Positions 15,676 to 22,872 of a stretch of DNA of 41,689 bases are shown piece after piece (position 1 is the first letter of the stretch; each line of letters opens with the position of its first letter). The translations under genes were made by a program, and so were the position numbers. Under the pieces are notes generated by a model that saw nothing but the letters and a program-made list of their open reading frames with translations, was not told the DNA's origin and searched no databases. Origin of the DNA: an uncultured Lachnospiraceae bacterium. Lineage in GTDB: Bacteria > Bacillota > Clostridia > Lachnospirales > Lachnospiraceae. Location: positions 1-41,689 of the forward strand of contig CAMJPM010000018.1 in assembly GCA_946407725.1 (NCBI GenBank). The letters run 5' to 3'.

Positions 15676-17169
15676 TTACCTTGTTTCCAGACCGTACTTC
15701 TTTTTAAATGCCTGCTTGGATTCGTACATGGCCTTATCGGCACGCTTAAATACCAGTTCCACCGAACTGTCATCGGAGGCGAAATCCGCTATGCCTGAGG
15801 AAGCGGAATAACGGAACCAGGGATCAATGCTCTTATCGTTAAACAACCGTTCAAACTGACTGTTCAGCTCCTCCAGCTTCTCAAAACGCCTGTCATAATC
15901 GCTGCCCTGTAAAACAGCTATAAACTCATCTCCTCCGATACGGAATACCGGTGAATGCTTGAAGACCTCGCAGATGGTATGGCAGCATCCCCTCAGGTAG
16001 GTATCCCCCGAGGTATGGCCGTAATTATCATTTATTACCTTCAGACAGTTCACATCGATCATCAGAATGGCAAAGGAAAGACCGGGCTCTTTGGCTCTTA
16101 CCCTGTTGTTTAATTTCTCGATGGTCCTTGTATAAGCCAGCTTATTCCCCACACCTGTTAAGGAATCACTGAGGGCATCCCTGCTCATCTCCCCCAGCTC
16201 CTTCTCCTTCTCCTTTACCTCGCTTTCAGCCAGTTCCTTCTGCTGCTGGACAGTCAAAAGATCCCGGAGATGGTCGATTATACGTTTCTGCATCATTTGG
16301 ACTTCTTCATAGATATCCTGTATCTCGTCACGGCTTTTGATATTAAGATCTATGACCCCCGCTTCTTCATAGCTCTTTGTTTCTGAAGGAGAAAACTTCT
16401 TTAAGCCCTCGGTAAGTAGTTTCAGCGGATTAATCACGGTCCGGTTGACAAGCTGCATTGCGGCAGCCAGCACAAGTATTGTAAATGCAGACGCACATAT
16501 GACCACATATATCAGGATAATCCTGCGTTCATTCATGATCTCATCCATGGCTATATCGCATCCGATCTGGCATACAAGACTGCCGTTGGAATCATATACC
16601 GGAACATATGAAGAACAAAGCCATCCCCAGTCTCCGTGGTTAATAGTGGGTTCAATGAAATCCGTTGCGTCTTTTCCCATTAATTCCGGTTCCCGTTCCT
16701 CATAATACCCGGTTTCGTAAACAGGCTCCTCTTCATCATCAAGGAGATACATATCATATACATCATCCGCATCACCCCATACAACGATATACAGATATTT
16801 CAGATCCTTCATATTACGGAGATACCGGACCAGGAGCCCCCTGTTCTTTTCATACCCCTCCCATAGTCCTTTCTCTTTTAAATAATCCACTACCATGCTC
16901 TCGTCGTCCGCCTCTTCCGCGGCATCCCGAAGAGTCTGGTATTCCTCTGACTCAACAACCGCCCTGAGCTCCTTCAGATAATCCCCGTCCACAAATGCGG
17001 AAAAGTTTTCGGCAGAGTGGAAGGAAAGGTTTTTATAATAGGCATCGATCTTATTTGCATACAGTGAATATGAAACAAGGGAAGCGCCAAAGGCTGCAGA
17101 AAAAACAGCAATGGCAATGAAAATATACATCTTGACCCCGATGAGGAACCGTCTGTCTTTGTTTTGCAT
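15676..17169 (-). CDS. Membrane diguanylate cyclase (GGDEF) with extracellular sensor region
   Basis: About 497 residues from the ATG at 17169, which has TGGAGGG five bases upstream; a GTG eight codons earlier lacks a ribosome site. Layout: first membrane helix (about 13-37), an extracellular region of roughly 175 residues rich in acidic and aromatic residues and probably Cache-like (Cache signature YLYIVVW and WLCSSYVPVYDSNGSLVCQIGCDI), second helix (about 216-240), HAMP-like linker with coiled coil (to about 330), then the cyclase domain DSLTGVGNKLAY through FRIGGDEFIAVL. The active-site GGDEF is intact, so it should make c-di-GMP from GTP. The residues five positions before it (FKHSP) do not form the RxxD inhibitory site. 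It heads the signalling cluster with the phosphodiesterase next to it. Confidence 0.92.
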   Translation of the reverse strand: MQNKDRRFLIGVKMYIFIAIAVFSAAFGASLVSYSLYANKIDAYYKNLSFHSAENFSAFVDGDYLKELRAVVESEEYQTLRDAAEEADDESMVVDYLKEKGLWEGYEKNRGLLVRYLRNMKDLKYLYIVVWGDADDVYDMYLLDDEEEPVYETGYYEEREPELMGKDATDFIEPTINHGDWGWLCSSYVPVYDSNGSLVCQIGCDIAMDEIMNERRIILIYVVICASAFTILVLAAAMQLVNRTVINPLKLLTEGLKKFSPSETKSYEEAGVIDLNIKSRDEIQDIYEEVQMMQKRIIDHLRDLLTVQQQKELAESEVKEKEKELGEMSRDALSDSLTGVGNKLAYTRTIEKLNNRVRAKEPGLSFAILMIDVNCLKVINDNYGHTSGDTYLRGCCHTICEVFKHSPVFRIGGDEFIAVLQGSDYDRRFEKLEELNSQFERLFNDKSIDPWFRYSASSGIADFASDDSSVELVFKRADKAMYESKQAFKKKYGLETR

Positions 17170-17416
17170 CAAAACCCTCCAGTTGACCGTCACTTATGAC
17201 AGTCTGTGTTTTTCTTACCTTCAATTTTCTGCTCTTATTTATTTTAATGATATAAGGGCAGGAAAAACCGAAATCACAGGATCATGAAACCAACTCCATT
17301 GCAGGTCTCATAACCTATTGATTCTTGAAGTGATAACAGAAGCGGCAAAACGTTGTCAGAAAATCTCTGTTTTGGCAGATTTTAGCACTTTTAATCCTGT
17401 TAATCAAGTCTGAATA

Positions 17417-17459
17417 GATTGAATGGTGACAATCTGAATTGACTGAATGGTGACAATTC
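17417..17459. promoter_or_regulatory. Paired direct repeats with inverted arms upstream of the recombinase promoter
   Basis: The 14-mer TGAATGGTGACAAT occurs at 17420-17433 and again at 17444-17457, 24 bases apart (just over two helical turns). Each copy is framed by inverted arms: GATTG/CAATC (17417-17421, 17430-17434) and GAATTG/CAATTC (17436-17441, 17454-17459). The pair ends seven bases before the -35 of the recombinase promoter. This suits binding by a dimeric regulator or by the recombinase itself. Directly seen; function inferred. Confidence 0.65.
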
Positions 17460-17465
17460 CTGCGC

Positions 17466-17494
17466 TTGAATAATAAAGCTTGATTCTATATAAT
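17466..17494 (+). promoter_or_regulatory. Sigma-A promoter of the tyrosine recombinase gene
   Basis: TTGAAT (17466-17471), a 17-base spacer, and a perfect TATAAT (17489-17494), 24 bases before the ATG at 17519. The short leader leaves room only for the GGAG ribosome site. Confidence 0.75.
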
Positions 17495-17518
17495 AAGTAA
17501 AATTGCGGAGAAAAATAA

Positions 17519-18574
17519 ATGTCAGATTATAAAAAGGAAAAAAACTACGAAGTAAGGCAGAAGGCGAATGAGATAATAAAGACGCTTCCTGATTATGTGT
17601 ACGACTATTTTCTCGCCAGGGAAATACGCTTAAGCGCCATGTCCATCTATTCATACGCAAACCAGCTTAAGACCTTTTTCGTATTCATACATGACAATAA
17701 CCCTGCTCTGAAGTCAAAGGACATCCGGGATATCACCCTTGACGAGCTGGATCAGCTGAACGACAGGGATATAGTAGAATTTCTCCATTATTTAAGGAAC
17801 TATCCCGTTAAAAAGGAGGATGGCAGCGTTAAGTTCGTGGAATGCAGCCCCACTACCATTCAGCATTACACCGTGGCCCTTAACACCTTTTATAAATATC
17901 TGATGGTCCGGAAGATGGTGAGTTCCAACCCCATCGAGCTCATCCAGCGCTCAAAGCTACCCAAAAAAGAGGTCATCTATCTCGACAATGATTCAAAGCA
18001 CCAGTTCATGGACAGCGTGGAGACCGGGGAGGGTCTTTCTAAAAGGCAGGCCAAATACCATGAAAAGAACGGTCCCAGGGACTTTGCCATAATAAATGTC
18101 TTCCTGTCCACCGGCATCCGTGTTTCCGAGCTTGTGGGCATGGATGTAAAGGATATCAATTTTAAGAAGCATTCCATTAATGTTTACAGAAAAGGAGGGA
18201 ATTTTGACGTAGTATATTTCAGCGACAGCGCCGGATACTATCTGAATAAGTATCTGGAGGTAAGGGAAATGACCTACCACCCTTCCGACAAAGAAAACGC
18301 TGTTTTCTTAAACAGGGACGGAAAACGCATAAGCGTCCGCTCAGTGGAGCTTATGGTTAAAAAATACATCAGTGCCTCTGTTCCGTCGGAGGAAAAGCGC
18401 ATCACTCCCCATAAGCTCCGTTCCACCTACGCAGAGACAATGCTAAAGGCTACCGGCGGGGATATCGAAAAGGTCCAGAAGCTTTTGGGACATGCCTCCA
18501 TAACCTCCACTACCCATTATGTGGATTCCACTGAAGAGGAAAAGGAAGCGGTGAGAAACCTGTCGGACGTTTAA
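17519..18574 (+). CDS. Tyrosine recombinase/integrase of the XerC/XerD type
   Basis: A 351-residue DNA strand-exchange enzyme. The N-terminal SAM-like DNA-binding part spans about 20-145 (YSYANQLKTFFVFI). The catalytic domain carries the full set: Arg near 201 (STGIRVSELVGM), Lys near 225 (YRKGG), His-x-x-Arg near 298-301 (PHKLRSTYAE), His near 325 (LLGHASI) and nucleophile Tyr near 334 (TTHYVDST). Length and motif spacing fit chromosomal Xer-like enzymes rather than phage integrases, and no phage genes or attachment sites are seen nearby. It has its own promoter preceded by paired repeats. Its stop overlaps the convergent M50-like gene by four bases. Whether it acts on dif or on a local inversion site cannot be settled here. 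Confidence 0.9.
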   Translation: MSDYKKEKNYEVRQKANEIIKTLPDYVYDYFLAREIRLSAMSIYSYANQLKTFFVFIHDNNPALKSKDIRDITLDELDQLNDRDIVEFLHYLRNYPVKKEDGSVKFVECSPTTIQHYTVALNTFYKYLMVRKMVSSNPIELIQRSKLPKKEVIYLDNDSKHQFMDSVETGEGLSKRQAKYHEKNGPRDFAIINVFLSTGIRVSELVGMDVKDINFKKHSINVYRKGGNFDVVYFSDSAGYYLNKYLEVREMTYHPSDKENAVFLNRDGKRISVRSVELMVKKYISASVPSEEKRITPHKLRSTYAETMLKATGGDIEKVQKLLGHASITSTTHYVDSTEEEKEAVRNLSDV

Positions 18575-19206
18575 AAAACGATCCCGGCTGTTGAGAGAAG
18601 CAGGAAAAGGATAAAAAGGGAAAGAACCGACGGCAGCAGCCCCTTAAAAAAGTTTTTATAGTCCGCTCCGCTCATGCTCATATGGAAAAGAATGCTGATA
18701 AATAAGTACCAGAACAGGATCTTCTGCCAGATCCCGGCGGCAAGCGGCAGTAAAAACCTCCACATAAGGCAGAGATTTACGCATCCTGTGACAACAGGCG
18801 CAATGGCAGTAAGGGACAGCTGCAGGGATTTCAAAAAAAGGTTTCCCTGTGGTACAATCTTTACGGAACCAAGCTCATTACCTTTGGGGATCAGGCTTAT
18901 GCTCTCCACCCGGGCTCCGGTTATTAATCCGGCCAGTGCGTGGGACAGCTCATGGTGTACGGTTCCCGGATACGTAAGGTAATTCCTGAGTACAAAGGCC
19001 GGCCTGATGCCGATAACGGCCCCAAGGACATCTGTGATAAGGCGGTTTATCAAACTTACCAGGAAACCTGCGGCCAGTATAATGAATAATATGAGCAGTG
19101 TCTCAAGACCTGCGTAAACTGCCGGATTTTCAGGAAATGAAAATTTTTCAATAAAATATTTTAACATTGATATTCTTACAGAATTAAGCACGTCACCGGC
19201 GGGCAA
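18571..19206 (-). CDS. M50-like integral membrane zinc metallopeptidase
   Basis: A 211-residue membrane protein with about four to five hydrophobic segments. The zinc motif HELSH (about 85-89, within TVHHELSHALAGLITG) follows a hydrophobic segment, and residues 95-120 (VESISLIPKGNELGSVKIVPQG) resemble the strand region after the HExxH of M50-type proteases. The second metal ligand seen in classic site-2 proteases (NPDG) is not evident, so this is an M50-like or M50B-like protein of unknown substrate. The reported start is TTG at 19206 with AAGG seven bases upstream; the ATG at 19167 (MLKYFIEKF) is an alternative with a poorer ribosome site. It converges on the recombinase gene with a four-base overlap. 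Confidence 0.75.
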   Translation of the reverse strand: MPAGDVLNSVRISMLKYFIEKFSFPENPAVYAGLETLLILFIILAAGFLVSLINRLITDVLGAVIGIRPAFVLRNYLTYPGTVHHELSHALAGLITGARVESISLIPKGNELGSVKIVPQGNLFLKSLQLSLTAIAPVVTGCVNLCLMWRFLLPLAAGIWQKILFWYLFISILFHMSMSGADYKNFFKGLLPSVLSLFILFLLLSTAGIVF

Positions 19207-19263
19207 TGAAAGCCTTGGTGTTTTGGCTGATACTAATTACAGGAAGGAACGGCATAGACAAAA

Positions 19264-20568
19264 ATGAAGTTCAAACCGGATAAAAAATACATCCAAATGG
19301 GGATAATAGCTTTCATTGTTGCAGTATGCACCATACTTTTCGTTTTTGCAGTGTTTAATTATCCCATCTTTGCCACTGGCTTTGAAAACTTCATTAAGGT
19401 GCTGCGGCCTGTTATAAACGGTTTTCTTGTGGCCTATCTCTTAAATCCCGTAATGAAATTCTTTGAGACCAGGTTTTTACCTGCACTTTTCAGGGCTCTG
19501 AAGCTGAAGGAGCCTGAGGGAATAAAGTCAAAAAGGATATTCCGCTATATATCCATAGCTCTGACAGTGATCTTCGTGTTCCTGTTTATCGGTTCATTTA
19601 TAGGGCTCATGATCCCCCAGCTTGTGGAAAGTATCACCAGCATAGCCCATCAGTTCCCGGAATATGCAGATAATCTTGTGTCCTTCGTAAACAAGACCTT
19701 TGATGACAACCCCAGATTTATAGAATATTTTAACCAGTTTTACTCCCAGTTTGAGGAATCGTTCAGCGACTTCCTGACCGATGTTCCAACCTATTTAAAC
19801 CAGATTTGGTCAACCCTGTCCTCCGGTATAGCAAAAAGCGTGGCCTTTGTCTTGAACCTGGCACTGGGGCTTATCCTCTCCATCTATATCTTAAGCTTCA
19901 AGGAAAAATTCATAGCCCAGATCAGAAAGATCACCCTGGCGTATTTCAGCAGGAAAAGAGCCCACAGCATATTTGAAGAGATAAGGAATGTTGACAGGAT
20001 ATTTAAGGACTACATAGTAAGCTCCATAGTGGATTCGCTGATAATCGGAATCCTGTGTTTCATTCTCTGCCTCATTATAGGAACTCCCTATGCCATACTC
20101 ATGAGCTTTATTGTGGGGATTACAAATATCATTCCCTTTTTCGGACCGTTTTTCGGGGCTGTTCCCTGTACCATCATCATTCTGATGATAAACCCCATGC
20201 AGGCGCTGTATTTCGTCATTATGATAGTCTGCCTGCAGCAGCTGGACGGAAATGTGATAAAGCCCAGGATCTTTGGTGAATCCACGGGTCTCCCGGCCTT
20301 CTGGGTAGTGGTTTCCATCCTTGTGGGAGGCGGTTTCTTCGGAGTCATGGGAATGTATCTCGGAACCCCGGTATTTGCAGTGATCTACAGCGATATAAGG
20401 CGCCATATAGCTTATAAGCTGTCCGTAAAGGGTCTGCCTGGGGAAACCTCAAAATATCTTTTTGAAAACGAGCTGCCCTATGAGGTGCCGAAGGCTAAAA
20501 AGACCGCAAATGCTGCTTCAGACAATACTACGGACGATCATAACTATTCAGAACCCTCCGGTTTCTGA
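19264..20568 (+). CDS. AI-2E family (PerM-like) membrane transporter
   Basis: A 434-residue membrane protein with the family's layout: two N-terminal helices, the VAYLLNPVMKFFE motif (about 55-67), a further pair of helices, a long amphipathic segment (about 110-185), then four to five helices containing GTPYAILMSFIVGITNIIPFFGPFFG, QQLDGNVIKPRIFGESTGLPAFWVV and GVMGMYLGTPVFAVIY, all diagnostic. Members export diverse small molecules or ions; only some have been tied to autoinducer-2, so the name is a family label. The C-terminal 40 residues are hydrophilic and cytoplasmic. The last codons form one arm of a strong hairpin. Confidence 0.92.
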   Translation: MKFKPDKKYIQMGIIAFIVAVCTILFVFAVFNYPIFATGFENFIKVLRPVINGFLVAYLLNPVMKFFETRFLPALFRALKLKEPEGIKSKRIFRYISIALTVIFVFLFIGSFIGLMIPQLVESITSIAHQFPEYADNLVSFVNKTFDDNPRFIEYFNQFYSQFEESFSDFLTDVPTYLNQIWSTLSSGIAKSVAFVLNLALGLILSIYILSFKEKFIAQIRKITLAYFSRKRAHSIFEEIRNVDRIFKDYIVSSIVDSLIIGILCFILCLIIGTPYAILMSFIVGITNIIPFFGPFFGAVPCTIIILMINPMQALYFVIMIVCLQQLDGNVIKPRIFGESTGLPAFWVVVSILVGGGFFGVMGMYLGTPVFAVIYSDIRRHIAYKLSVKGLPGETSKYLFENELPYEVPKAKKTANAASDNTTDDHNYSEPSGF

Positions 20569-20575
20569 ATAGTTA
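20541..20575 (+). terminator. Hairpin spanning the stop codon of the AI-2E family gene
   Basis: TAACTATTCAGAA (from 20541) pairs with TTCTGAATAGTTA (to 20575) around a CC-rich loop, giving about 13 perfect base pairs with the stop codon inside the stem. No U-tract follows on the plus strand, so rho-independent termination is not assured; it may block exonucleases or work with the hairpins that follow. Confidence 0.5.
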
Positions 20576-20581
20576 CGCGCA

Positions 20582-20757
20582 TTCGGCTCATTATAGTCGT
20601 GCTACGCATGAGGAGCCGAAAGGTGAAATGTCCGGTGCAAAACATGCCGGTGGCATGTTTTGAATGCCGTTTAGGCACGCTGGGCGTGCCTGGCATCGGT
20701 TTTCACGGGCACGTCCACTGGACATCTTTCCACTTGCGGTTCCGCAAGTGACTGTTC
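20582..20757. repeat. Array of hairpins ending in copy 2 of the 45-base repeat
   Basis: Between the AI-2E gene and the convergent kinase-like gene there are successive stems: TTCGGCTC/GAGCCGAA (20582-20620, 23-base loop); AAAACATGCC ggt GGCATGTTTT (20639-20661, perfect); AGGCACGC tgg GCGTGCCT (20673-20691) extended by ATGCC/GGCAT (20664-20696); GTCC act GGAC (20713-20723); and CACTTGCGG tt CCGCAAGTG (20731-20750). Bases 20713-20757 are identical to 5-49. No gene is visible. It resembles a REP/BIME-like mosaic of palindromes placed between converging transcripts. Confidence 0.75.
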
Positions 20758-20764
20758 CGGACAA

Positions 20765-21394
20765 CTACGAACAGTTTTCATAAGCCTCCACAAATTTCCG
20801 GATAAAATCTACGGTACCGTCTGTGCCGAGGACAGAGGAATCCACCGACAGGTCATAGCTGTCCACATGTCCCCATTTCTTTGAGGAATAGTAGTCGTAA
20901 TAGCTCTTTCTCTGTTTGTTTCTCTTATAGATCATCTGAGCGGCATCCTCTCTCTTTTTAAGGTCGGGGAAGCGCTGCATCACCCTGTCCACGCATGCCT
21001 CTTTTTTCGCATATATAAATATGTTCAGCACATTTTTCATATCCTGCAGCGCATAGTCGGCACAGCGCCCTACTATCACACAGGGACCGTCGGATGCGAT
21101 GTTCTTTATGGTGTCGAACTGGGCGAGAAAAACCTTGTGGCTCACCGGCATATCCAGATAAGAAAGGCTGTTATACCCGAAGGAATAGGTGTCCATCACA
21201 AGATTGTAGAGAAATGAGCTGGTGGGACGTTCGTCATGGTTTTGCAATACCTCCTCGCAGAAACCGCTCTCTTTGGCAGCCCTGCTTAAGAGCTCCTTAT
21301 CATAGCATTTGATACCGAAGCTTTCCGCAAGCTTTTCGCCTATCTCCCGTCCCCCGGACCCGAAGGTCCTTCCTATTGTGATAACAGTATTCAT
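20765..21394 (-). CDS. Cytidylate kinase-like family protein
   Basis: A 209-residue cytoplasmic P-loop protein of the cytidylate_kin2 type common in Clostridia. It begins NTVITIGRTFGSGGREIGEKLAESFGIKCYDKELL, where GRTFGSGGREIG is the family's P-loop form. Later blocks are CVIVGRCADYAL and LNIFIYAKKEACVDRVMQRF, then the lid-like KRNKQRKSYYDYYSSKKWG and YDLSVDSS. True Cmk keeps CMP-binding residues that I cannot confirm here, and the physiological substrate of this subfamily is unclear. It lies seven bases after the rluD-like gene and ends an operon of aroB, lspA, rluD-like and this gene. Confidence 0.85.
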   Translation of the reverse strand: MNTVITIGRTFGSGGREIGEKLAESFGIKCYDKELLSRAAKESGFCEEVLQNHDERPTSSFLYNLVMDTYSFGYNSLSYLDMPVSHKVFLAQFDTIKNIASDGPCVIVGRCADYALQDMKNVLNIFIYAKKEACVDRVMQRFPDLKKREDAAQMIYKRNKQRKSYYDYYSSKKWGHVDSYDLSVDSSVLGTDGTVDFIRKFVEAYENCS

Positions 21395-21401
21395 GGATCA
21401 T

Positions 21402-22316
21402 TTACTCCTTTCTTAAGCTTTTAAGGATCTTCTCAAAATACTCCGGCAACGGAGCAGCAGTCTCTATATATTCACCGCTTACAGGATGTATGAAACCCAG
21501 ATAATATGCGTGGAGAACCTGCCCCTCTGTCTTATAGGGGCACTTTCCGCTTCCGTAAAGTGCGTCTCCCATCACAGGATGCCCTATGGAAGCCATATGT
21601 ACCCTTATCTGGTGTGTTCTTCCTGTCTCCAGCCGGCATTCTATGTAGGTAAAGCTGCCGAAATTTTCAAGGACTCTGTAATGTGTAACCGCATTTTTAC
21701 CATCCGGCACCACAGCCATCTTTTTCCGGTCATGTCTGCTTCTGCCCAGGGACTTATCTACGGTGCCGTCTTCATTTATGCTTCCGTTTACTATGGCACG
21801 GTAAAGCCTCTTTACCGAATGCTCTTTTAACTGCTTTGCAATGGAAAGATGGGCTCTGTCGTTCTTGCACGCAATGACCGAGCCGGTGGTGTCCATGTCT
21901 ATCCGGTGGACGATCCCGGGGCGCAGTACCCCGTTGATACCGGAAAGGTCTTTACAGTGGTACATAAGGGCATTCACCAGAGTACCGCTGTAATGTCCTG
22001 CTGAGGGATGCACCACCATTCCTTTTGGTTTATTTACCACTATGACATCATTGTCTTCATAGAGTATGTCAAGGGCTATGTTTTCCGGCAAAATGTCAGG
22101 CACAGTGGACTCCGGTACAAAGATCCTTATCCTGTCATTTAACAGCACCTTTTCACTGCTCTTCTTTACCCTGACATCATTTTTAAGGGCCTTTCCGTCG
22201 GCGATGAGCCGGCTTATATAGCTTCTGGACAGCTCATCAATGGCGCCTGACAAAAAGAGATCAATGCGTACTCCGTCATTATCTTCATCTACTGTGAATA
22301 CGGCTTCCTTATCCAT
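21402..22316 (-). CDS. rluD: RluA/RluD-family ribosomal RNA pseudouridine synthase
   Basis: A 304-residue enzyme that isomerises uridine to pseudouridine in RNA. An N-terminal S4 RNA-binding domain (about 15-70, RIDLFLSGAIDELSRSYISRLI) is followed by the catalytic domain with VVNKPKGMVVHPSAGH, GIVHRIDMDTTG (catalytic Asp near 140) and LETGRTHQIRVHMASIGHPVMGD. The length and S4 domain fit the RluD branch (23S rRNA positions 1911/1915/1917 in E. coli), but the exact target is inferred. The ATG at 22316 lies inside the end of lspA (8-base overlap), a very common lspA-rluD pairing in Firmicutes that suggests coupled translation. Confidence 0.92.
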   Translation of the reverse strand: MDKEAVFTVDEDNDGVRIDLFLSGAIDELSRSYISRLIADGKALKNDVRVKKSSEKVLLNDRIRIFVPESTVPDILPENIALDILYEDNDVIVVNKPKGMVVHPSAGHYSGTLVNALMYHCKDLSGINGVLRPGIVHRIDMDTTGSVIACKNDRAHLSIAKQLKEHSVKRLYRAIVNGSINEDGTVDKSLGRSRHDRKKMAVVPDGKNAVTHYRVLENFGSFTYIECRLETGRTHQIRVHMASIGHPVMGDALYGSGKCPYKTEGQVLHAYYLGFIHPVSGEYIETAAPLPEYFEKILKSLRKE

Positions 22317-22872
22317 TGTCGTCCTTTATCATCGAGGAATGATAATGGAGCCTCGGATCATTTGCCTTTTTCATATTCAGGTCATCCTCTTTGTATACAA
22401 AGAGAATGAGCACAGCCAGCCCAAGGGAGGACAGGGTCACGTAGATATCCGCCACATTGAAAATGGGGAAATTTATGTAGATGATATAGATAAAATCCAC
22501 TACAGAACCGGAACTTATGCGGTCAACGAGATTGCCCACGGCTCCGGCACAGATCATACATATAAAAAACCTTAAGATCCTGTATTTTCTGATGGCGGGT
22601 ATCCTGATAAGGGCTATTAGCATGAGGACCAGAAATACGGACGCTACAGCTATAAAGAATAAGCGCTGTCCGTAAAATATCCCGAAGGCCCCGCCCTGGT
22701 TGCCTCCCTCCAGATATTGCAGCACAAGTACCCCCGGGATCAAGGGATATGCTGGTTTTCCCATGAGATGTACCGTAGCCAGCATTTTCGTATACTGGTC
22801 AAAAAATACCAGAGCTGCTATGAAAACAATATCGATTATAAAAAATAATATCCTTGATTTCTTATCCATCAC
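22309..22872 (-). CDS. lspA: Lipoprotein signal peptidase (signal peptidase II)
   Basis: A 187-residue membrane aspartic peptidase that cleaves prolipoprotein signals before the lipidated Cys, for instance those of the binding lipoproteins in this window. Four hydrophobic helices are visible. The catalytic aspartates are near residue 117 (AVGNLVDRI) and 126 (GSVVDFIYI), and GNQGGAFGI corresponds to the conserved N-x-GAAFG loop. A hydrophilic tail of about 25 residues at the C-terminus (KEDDLNMKKANDP and onward) extends it slightly beyond the usual 150-170. The start overlaps the aroB stop as ATGA. Confidence 0.95.
   Translation of the reverse strand: MMDKKSRILFFIIDIVFIAALVFFDQYTKMLATVHLMGKPAYPLIPGVLVLQYLEGGNQGGAFGIFYGQRLFFIAVASVFLVLMLIALIRIPAIRKYRILRFFICMICAGAVGNLVDRISSGSVVDFIYIIYINFPIFNVADIYVTLSSLGLAVLILFVYKEDDLNMKKANDPRLHYHSSMIKDDNG

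Larger units (their letters stand above)
17170..17518. other. Divergent intergenic region between diguanylate cyclase and Xer-type recombinase genes
   Basis: No gene is visible in this 349-base region. It holds the cyclase ribosome site, a dyad AAAATCT-N10-AGATTTT near 17361-17384, two direct repeats at 17417-17459, and the recombinase promoter at 17466-17494. I found no convincing sigma-A promoter for the cyclase on the minus strand. Confidence 0.6.

Noticed and set aside
17519-18574. Recombinase as the integrase of a prophage or integrative element
   Set aside because: No phage, relaxase, excisionase or attachment-site pattern was seen on either side, and the neighbours look chromosomal; the protein resembles Xer-type enzymes.
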